NCBI GenBank assembly: GCA_950106755.1
Contig: OX467090.1
Coordinates: 7,440,001-7,504,000, forward strand
Reading direction: 5' to 3'
DNA: 64,000 bases
Source: Climacium dendroides
Taxonomy: Eukaryota; Streptophyta; Bryopsida; Hypnales; Climaciaceae
Below are positions 57,657 to 64,000 of this stretch, piece by piece. The position numbers and the translations under genes were made by a program. The notes beneath the pieces were generated by a model, which saw only the letters and a program-made list of their open reading frames with translations, made no database searches and was not told the origin of the DNA. The stretch's first letter is position 1. Every line of letters begins with the position of its first letter.

Positions 57657-58465
57657 GTAAGGGGGAACATCACCGAATTGCGTCCGTCCGAATAAGTCCG
57701 AATAAGATTAAGCAATGGAGCAATGTTCCTATCATGAAAAAGCTTAATTTTTGGTTGGATCTTGTTGGAAGTATTCTAGATTCTCTCCTATGCATACTCT
57801 TAGCATTTATGCATATTTTGGATACCGTAAGGGTCGTTCATATTAGGCAAGAATCTGTAACGAATCTGTAGGGGTGTGGGTTTCAGAAAGGAAATGGAGC
57901 TTACATCAATTTGTTTTGTTATTTGGTTGGTGGATTGAATTAGTTGTGAAATTTTAAAGGGAGTGTGGTGTCCTTTTCATAATCGAGCACTAGGCTTTGC
58001 TTAGAGCATGCCTTCCTCATTCCTTACAGTGTTGCAAGCGAATACATTTCCGTGAATGGAATCTTAGAATGTCATAAGTCTCATTGGTTTCGCTGGTTTA
58101 TGGTTCTCGTACAGATAGATCTTACAATTATAAGGAATTCTGGATTGAGTGGGGATGCAAACAACTAGTTGGAATTTTTTTGTGAAAGATGAGAGAAAAT
58201 GGAGCGCAACTCAAGTCGTTTTGTAATTTCTAGAGTTGTGTTGAATTAATTATGAATTTTCGAAGTCTCGCAGGCGTCTTTCTCAAAACCAAAAACTGGA
58301 TTACGTTAACAGCATGGTTTATAACTCTTACAGCCTTGCACGAGAAAGTTTCATCCGAAGACATTTCCATGAACGAAATCTGAAATTGCGGTATTTGTCA
58401 TTGGTTGTCAATGTTTTACAATCATGATTTAGATTGTACTTTTAACTGATAAAATTTAATTGTAG
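57657..58465 (+). other. Probable intron in the TSPO 3-prime untranslated region
   Basis: The stop codon TAA is followed immediately by G|GTAAGG, a strong donor (TAAG|GTAAGG). A suitable acceptor AATTGTAG lies at 58465, and the sequence from 58466 becomes more GC-rich for about 250 bp. An exon junction one base after the stop would not trigger nonsense-mediated decay. No transcript evidence is available. The segment also holds a dispersed-repeat piece at 57757. Confidence 0.4.
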
Positions 58466-61269
58466 GCAACGCTTTAAGGAGCCAAGTTGAAGCTGAATTG
58501 GGGGATCTCCTTGCGGACTGAGTCATCTTCTTCAAACCGCGAACGTTATGGCGGAAGACTACATAGAAAGCGGACAATGAATGTGTTCTTGTATGTTCAC
58601 AGACAGGTGGTTCCAGCATGTTTATTGTATATCTGTACATTATTAAGGTCCCTGTATGCAGGTTTTCAGGATGTTCCTGTTCCTGGAATGGTTTTAGAAT
58701 CTTGAATTCAGGGTTGTAGAGGAAGTTACTGGATCTACATGGAGTGGACACCTGTGAATTTTAGCAATCTGACATTTTGGTGATTATGCTGACTCTTCTT
58801 TTGAATTGAGATTCTTTTGTATTGATCTCCTTGTTCTGGTTTTTCTTATGACAATGTACCAATTCAGGTGCATGTTGTTGCACATTCCTCTTTCAACAGT
58901 GTTTTCAGTAAAATTAGACTGTTTCAAGAACCTTAACACAACATCGTAAAAAGAATCGTTGTTGGGGGAGGTCCTCGTATGGTCAGTGATGTTATGGAAG
59001 CCTCCCATGACTCGGCACATGGGGAGTCCTCTGCATTATCAATGCAAACCTTTTTTGTAGATTATGGGGCAGTCTCATTTTACTGCAAATCATGGTATTC
59101 TAACTTATATTGTTTGAATATTGCTGGATCCCTGTCTGCCAGTTGCTGTGAATTTGTGATGTTCGGCAGTTGGATGTCGATTTGAGATTTGCAGTTGGTT
59201 CTTGTTTGTGCAATGTAAGCTTAGGGTTGTTGGTTTCCTGAGGAATATGACGTTGTGATGATAATGTCGGATCCATTTGACTAAGTTACAATTGTGTATA
59301 ATAGAAGTTAGCTGAGCGATTACCACCCCTTTCAGTTCTTGAACTCGAGGTTTAACTTAATATGATTAGTGTCAGAGAGATGTGTAAAGAGAATGGCATC
59401 TTAGGTACCTTGGTTCTTCCTTGATGGATCCCAGATGGCATTTGAAAAATGTTGAAGCATAAAGTGTACCTACTTTACCTACTATGTTGCGGCAAGCAAA
59501 TTTAGACATTTGATTGAGATTTTTTGCCTTGAACAAGGTGAGTCACATACCTCATTCTACTTTTTAAAAATATTTCTCTTTGTGAGAGGTGGTTGATTTT
59601 GGAAACACTAAGTTGAATTTAGAGGTACAATGCTACACTTTCAAAATTTCATTGTAGGAGATCACAAGTAGTGTATTTCAATTAGCTTTGGAGTTGAAAG
59701 GATCAACATTATTGCATGTATGCTTCTAGTGATTGTTTCTTGCAAACTTAGTCTAGAAGTTTTATGAGAAAAGATTGATGTTTGTCTAAGATATTGTGTA
59801 TATGATATTGCTAGGATTTTTATAAGCAAACTTTGTGAAGTTTTAAGTTGTGTTAGTTAACTTTGCACCATGGTATAATGTAAAATTCATTGAAGAGCTA
59901 TGAAATTCTTTTTACTTCAATCTTATAGAAAATATATGGAAGCAAGTTTTAGATTTAGTGCAAAAAGATGTAGATTCATAATAAAGACCAAATATGGACA
60001 TCAATTAATTTGGCATGGGAAGATATATCTCAAGAAACTATCCAAAAGTGAATTTCTACGATGCCAAACCAAATGGCATCTGCGATAGCAATTCAAAGGC
60101 AATTCAAGGTGGTAGCACTTGATGGTAGCAAATGTATGACTTTGTTGTAAAATAGTTGCTAGTGAGCAAGATATAATGTAAAATTTAGCTTATAGTAGAC
60201 TTTTAGAATAATATAGCTTTCTAATAAAATCTTATTGGACTGCATTTGTTCAAGTTTTTGTTTAATACTTGAACTTGATTTCCTATGCCTTGAATGTGTA
60301 TGAAAAAAATTGCAAAACGTATTTATAATACATAGAGGAAAATGTTACCTATGTAGTGTGAATCTTTATAATATGAAAGATGTGAACAATGATGTTTCCT
60401 AAACACATGTGCAATTACATCTTCAAGATTCATCACATATATTTTTTAATTAATTTTTATGTGAAATCGTGAAAAAAAAATTAATTTACCAAAAATAGAT
60501 TTTCTATTTTCAAACATTAAAATTCATATGTTGGTTAAGGTTCTATAAAGCAATAGATTTAATAGGATAGCTTTAATAAATTATTCTTATAATAAAGTTA
60601 AAAAGAAAAAGTTTGGAGGATTTTATAATAGGATTGCAAGACTTCTTGGAGAATACTGTACTATATGGTTTGATTCACAAAGTTTTTGTGATTTGCAGTT
60701 CTCTACTACTATCATGGAATCCCCCATAGCCAATCCATGCACGTTTAGGAGCAGTATAAGTCAGTACAAATTTTTTGCCATGTAGGAAGATAGAAATCAT
60801 AGGGATTGCAAATTTTTTAGTAATTTTATGCCTTAAATTGATATTACTATAGAATCTTCTATAATTACTCATTCTAGTACTATTTCTTATTGAATTTTGC
60901 ATCTAATGTCATGACCATGTGTCATGACACTTCTGCACCCATAGTGCCAACAAAACTAAGAAAATGTATAAAAAAAACCTAGGACGTGTGTCATGACATG
61001 CCATTGTTTCAAGTATCTCATGTTGTAATTTTTATAACACCTAGCAATCATGTCTTGTCCTACTATTAACACTACAAGCAATCAAACTTTGAATCTTATT
61101 ATTACCATCCAAAAAAACAAATACAAAAATGAGTCTAAGCCTTTGCTCAAATTCACAAATCCTATTGTTTGCCAATGGGATCCTAGTTGGTAATAGGTGG
61201 TTTTACCATACTACTACAGTAACTACGCCTAAAATTGTCTAAATAAACATTTGAACATGGTTCCCATTA
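58466..61269. other. Downstream flank of TSPO, then AT-rich spacer
   Basis: 58466-58800 may be the last untranslated exon of TSPO. From there to 59400 composition is intermediate, and beyond that it becomes strongly AT-rich. Short frames show no recognisable family on either strand. Confidence 0.45.
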
Positions 61270-61539
61270 TTAACCCTTGAAGGACATTGAGGCTGAAAAA
61301 TAGTCAATGGATGACTTTGTTGGTTCAACAATTGGAGCCTTTGAGCACTACTAGAAAATTTAAGTTTTCTGTTGTTTTGGTCGCGTTGATGTGGTCAAAA
61401 TCTGATAGAAATTTGTTGATTTTAACAAATTTTTGTCAGATTCTGACCGGATAAACGTGACCAAAACAACAGAAAAATTAAATTTTCTAGTAGTGGAGTG
61501 ACTACCTTGGTCATGAGGGCCAAGTCCTTTAAGGGTTAA
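61270..61539. mobile_element. Short TTAA-bounded MITE with a nested CACTA MITE
   Basis: TTAACCCTTGAAGGACATTG at 61270 and AAGTCCTTTAAGGGTTAA ending at 61539 are the family ends seen at 30710 and 42905. Without the nested insert it is only about 116 bp, a much shorter deletion derivative. Non-coding. Confidence 0.75.
61345..61495. mobile_element. CACTACTAG MITE nested in the TTAA element
   Basis: Ends CACTACTAGAAAATTT and AAATTTTCTAGTAGTG with a perfect GAG target duplication. Interior as at 45826 (CTGTTGTTTTGGTCGCGTTG, GGTCAAAATCTGA) but with more arm mismatches. Being inside the TTAA element, it inserted later than that element. Confidence 0.87.
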
Positions 61540-61561
61540 ACTATTTAAACTATTGTTGCAT

Positions 61562-61810
61562 CTTGCTGGGAGTTGAAAGAAGATTTTAGATTCTCTTAGA
61601 ATACATTATTATTTGGATATAAGGTAGTTTGCTCTAGAAGTGACTGTGCTCTAATAGTGATCATGACATGGAGGTGCATTTTACTTTCTTCAATATATAG
61701 GGAATACACATTTCATTTCAAGAGATGGTCGCTTTTAGAGACCATTGCATTTCAACTTCAAAAGTTCATAATTGATTCCAGAAAAGTCCAAAAATATGAA
61801 ACAATTTGGG
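61562..61810. repeat. Dispersed repeats related to 963-1150 and 11471
   Basis: 61562-61625 (TCTTGCTGGGAGTTGAAAG, TTTTAGATTCTCTTAGAATACAT) belongs to the GGATCTTGTTGG family; 61626-61810 (GTTTGCTCTAGAAGTGAC, AGTGATCATGACATGGAGGT, ATGGTCGCTTTTAGAGACC) is the partner of 963-1150. Adjacent here but separate elsewhere. Confidence 0.5.
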
Positions 61811-64000
61811 TTAGATGTCAATTCCATTTTCCTTTTTAAGAAAATTTACTCAAAATTGTTTCAAGAAATTTAGCTTCCTGGAAAAGGCAATCACCTCTTA
61901 AATAGTCACTTTAAAAGCACACTAACTTAGTATAAATAATCCAAAATCATAGTTTTGAACTGTTTTTAAGCTTAGTTAGTTGTTGCCGTCTCTCTCCAAA
62001 ACATCCAAACCTCAACCTATATGAATAGAATATAATTATATTCAAGCTTCCACAATGTTCTGTGAGAGTTAGAAATTTTTGGAAGAGACATTTTGGTGTA
62101 ACGTTAGTTTATCCGGGGTTGTCATTGCAATGTGTAGCTATCAAGTTCACTATCACTATAAGGAACTTGTGATTTATGTGATGTTTTATAATTTTTGGTG
62201 ACAGATTTTAGGTAATGTCCAATAGAATAATTTGTATTTCCGTGTCAACAATAACGTCCAATGTAACATTTGAATTCATGACCTCCTCTAATTTATCACC
62301 TCATAATATTCAATTGAATTGCCTCTAGGGAATATTTGGTAGCAATTTCAAGGTTTGGGTGAACTAACCCCCTTGCTCATCCCCAAAGGAAAACACTGGA
62401 ATTTTTTATTTGCCACACATGATAAAATTTGCAAAATTTGAATTCATATTTGCAATTGGAGGCATCAAATTAGTTAGGAGAGGAATAGAAGATAAATTAA
62501 TCAAGCACAAAATATACTAGTGGGCTCTTATTGCGATCCTTTTCTTCAAACAGTCCTTATAGGGAGCTCTGAAATAAACAATAAGTAGTTCTAAAATGGA
62601 TTGCCAACAATGTCAAAGCATATTAAGATTAGTCAAATATTGATTCATACTTCACCAATGGATAGAATAAGAGTAAGGGAGGATTCATTTCAAAGCCAAG
62701 GTCTGTCCACTTAATTTTTCTAAATGAAAATTGTTTGCCCAATTGCCTTCTTACAAATGTTAAAAGAATTTAGGGGCCATTTAAGTTTAGTAAGGGTCGT
62801 ATTTAGGAGCCTTGTGTATTACTTTTTGAACGCCACAATGCTTGTTTTTGGTCAAGCCATATCTTTTTTCAGACTATGTGTGTTTTGCAACCTATGATAA
62901 AAAAATAGGTACTTATTACAAAGTTCTTTGAAAATTCATAAGTAATCCATAAATGTTTCAAAAAATATGAAAACACTTGTGTTAGATTCCTCATCAATCC
63001 TTCTTCAAGTGAAAAATAAGGAAAAATAATTTTGAACATGTGAAAACCATTGAAAAGGTCGACTAGCCCTCAAAGAGTTGCTTTATGAGCACACTGCCTT
63101 AGGACGTCTTTTTTACATGCACGACAAGCAAGCTTACCTTACATCAGTCTGTCTTAACTGCAGTTTTCCAAATACTTTGTTTGAGTTTTACAAAATATTT
63201 TTCTTCCATTCTATTGAACTGTTTTTTCAAGTATTGAGTTTGTTTTTTTCTCTCTATTTTTACTCCAAATAAAAAACTCATAGATTTTTTCACCATTTAA
63301 AAATATAAAATTTTCTGATCCCCCAATTCCACCAACTAATGATGAAATAATCAATGGTTCTCCCCGCACATTAGTCTTCAATTGATGTTGTTCATTAGTA
63401 AATTACTTTTTCATTGAAGTAATTGGATGTCCATTTGCCCTTCACCCCGTCATTAGAGTAAGGTAACTACATCTAAAATTGCACAAACAAGCAATTCAAC
63501 ATGGTTCCCTTTGTTATCACTAGTGTGCCTTGTGCCATTGCCATAGCCAAAATAAGTTAGTAAAAATAATTTTCTAAATTTTTAATTCATAAAAACTTTG
63601 AAATTCAATGACTTTCGCACTATATGTCAAAATGCCACGAAACAAAGTTCAAGCCCCCCTCCTACTAAGGGCTTTTCAACGATACCAATTACACTACTAG
63701 GAGACATACAATCGAGGAGATCTCAACATAACAATAAAAAACAAAAAACATCGTAACTTAATAATGGATTGAAAAACTTTTTGTTGGATCTTGTTGGTAG
63801 TCAAAAAAGGATTCTAGATTCTTTTAAAATACATTTTTGGATACTATATGAATAAACTATGAATTTTCAAATTGCTGAAAATAGGTGTTTTTAAAATGAA
63901 CTTAAGACTCTTGTGAATAGTCGAAGCATGTTTTAGGCAAGAATCTATTGAGTGATTGGTTTTAGAAAGTAGTCAAAATTAGGTGTACTTATGTTATTTT
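61811..64000. other. AT-rich spacer to the window edge
   Basis: No gene. 62880-63100 resembles one arm of the 1.2-kb foldback element at 6578 (CACTTGTGTTAGATTCC, TGTGAAAACCATTGAAAAGG, CTAGCCCTCAAAGAG). 63781-63960 is a copy of the GGATCTTGTTGG dispersed repeat, related to 11471-11585. Confidence 0.5.

Noticed and set aside
1..64000. CRISPR arrays, bacterial operons, rRNA or tRNA genes
   Set aside because: None seen; repeats are inverted or tandem transposon-type, genes have spliceosomal introns, and no tRNA cloverleaf or rRNA segment was recognised by eye.

Overview
The window is nuclear DNA from a land plant. Three intact protein genes match plant families: a membrane-anchored cyclophilin, the thylakoid pseudoprotease EGY3 and a TSPO/MBR translocator. 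The first two have GT-AG introns in matching phase, and the N-termini of EGY3 and TSPO look like plastid transit peptides. The long spacers are AT-rich and packed with DNA transposons, as expected of a large genome. The sequence does not settle the species; a non-angiosperm (fern, lycophyte, bryophyte or gymnosperm) is only a guess.

Layout. 0-12.5 kb holds no gene. It carries foldback repeats, seven short CACTA-type MITEs (3.7-9.2 kb, five with perfect 3-bp target duplications) and a 1.84-kb CACTA-ended element (9563-11405, duplication TAA) that contains a 1-kb palindrome. 11.6-19 kb holds TTAA-bounded piggyBac-like elements and a 3.8-kb CACTA element (14976-18810, duplication AAT). 20.4-21.3 kb is a broken legume-lectin gene on the minus strand, with a more decayed duplicate at 28.6-29.0 kb. 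23.2-25.5 kb is a six-exon cyclophilin gene of the CYP21-3/21-4 type, also minus strand.

26-37 kb is again repeats. It includes a complete TTAA-bounded element (30710-31624) and a CACTA-like terminus (31843) upstream of an unidentified minus-strand coiled-coil coding region (33.2-35.4 kb), which stays in one frame for 2.2 kb but carries several stops. 38.5-42.5 kb is EGY3 on the plus strand with nine coding exons, 591 aa. 43-56 kb holds another TTAA element, a near-perfect palindromic MITE, a decayed gene resembling an N6/N4 DNA methyltransferase, and the remains of a two-gene PIF/Harbinger transposon (DDE transposase at 50.9-52.3 kb plus, Myb/SANT-like protein at 54.8-55.6 kb minus). 56.9-57.7 kb is the single-exon TSPO gene. 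57.7-64 kb is mostly repeats, including a CACTA MITE nested inside a TTAA element.

The three intact genes are not an operon or pathway cluster. They are single plant genes separated by transposon fields. EGY3 and TSPO both look plastid-targeted, but their proximity is probably coincidental. The most informative content beyond the genes is the transposon record: short inverted-repeat elements with readable termini and target duplications, nested insertions and a paralogous empty site that dates one insertion relative to a duplication.
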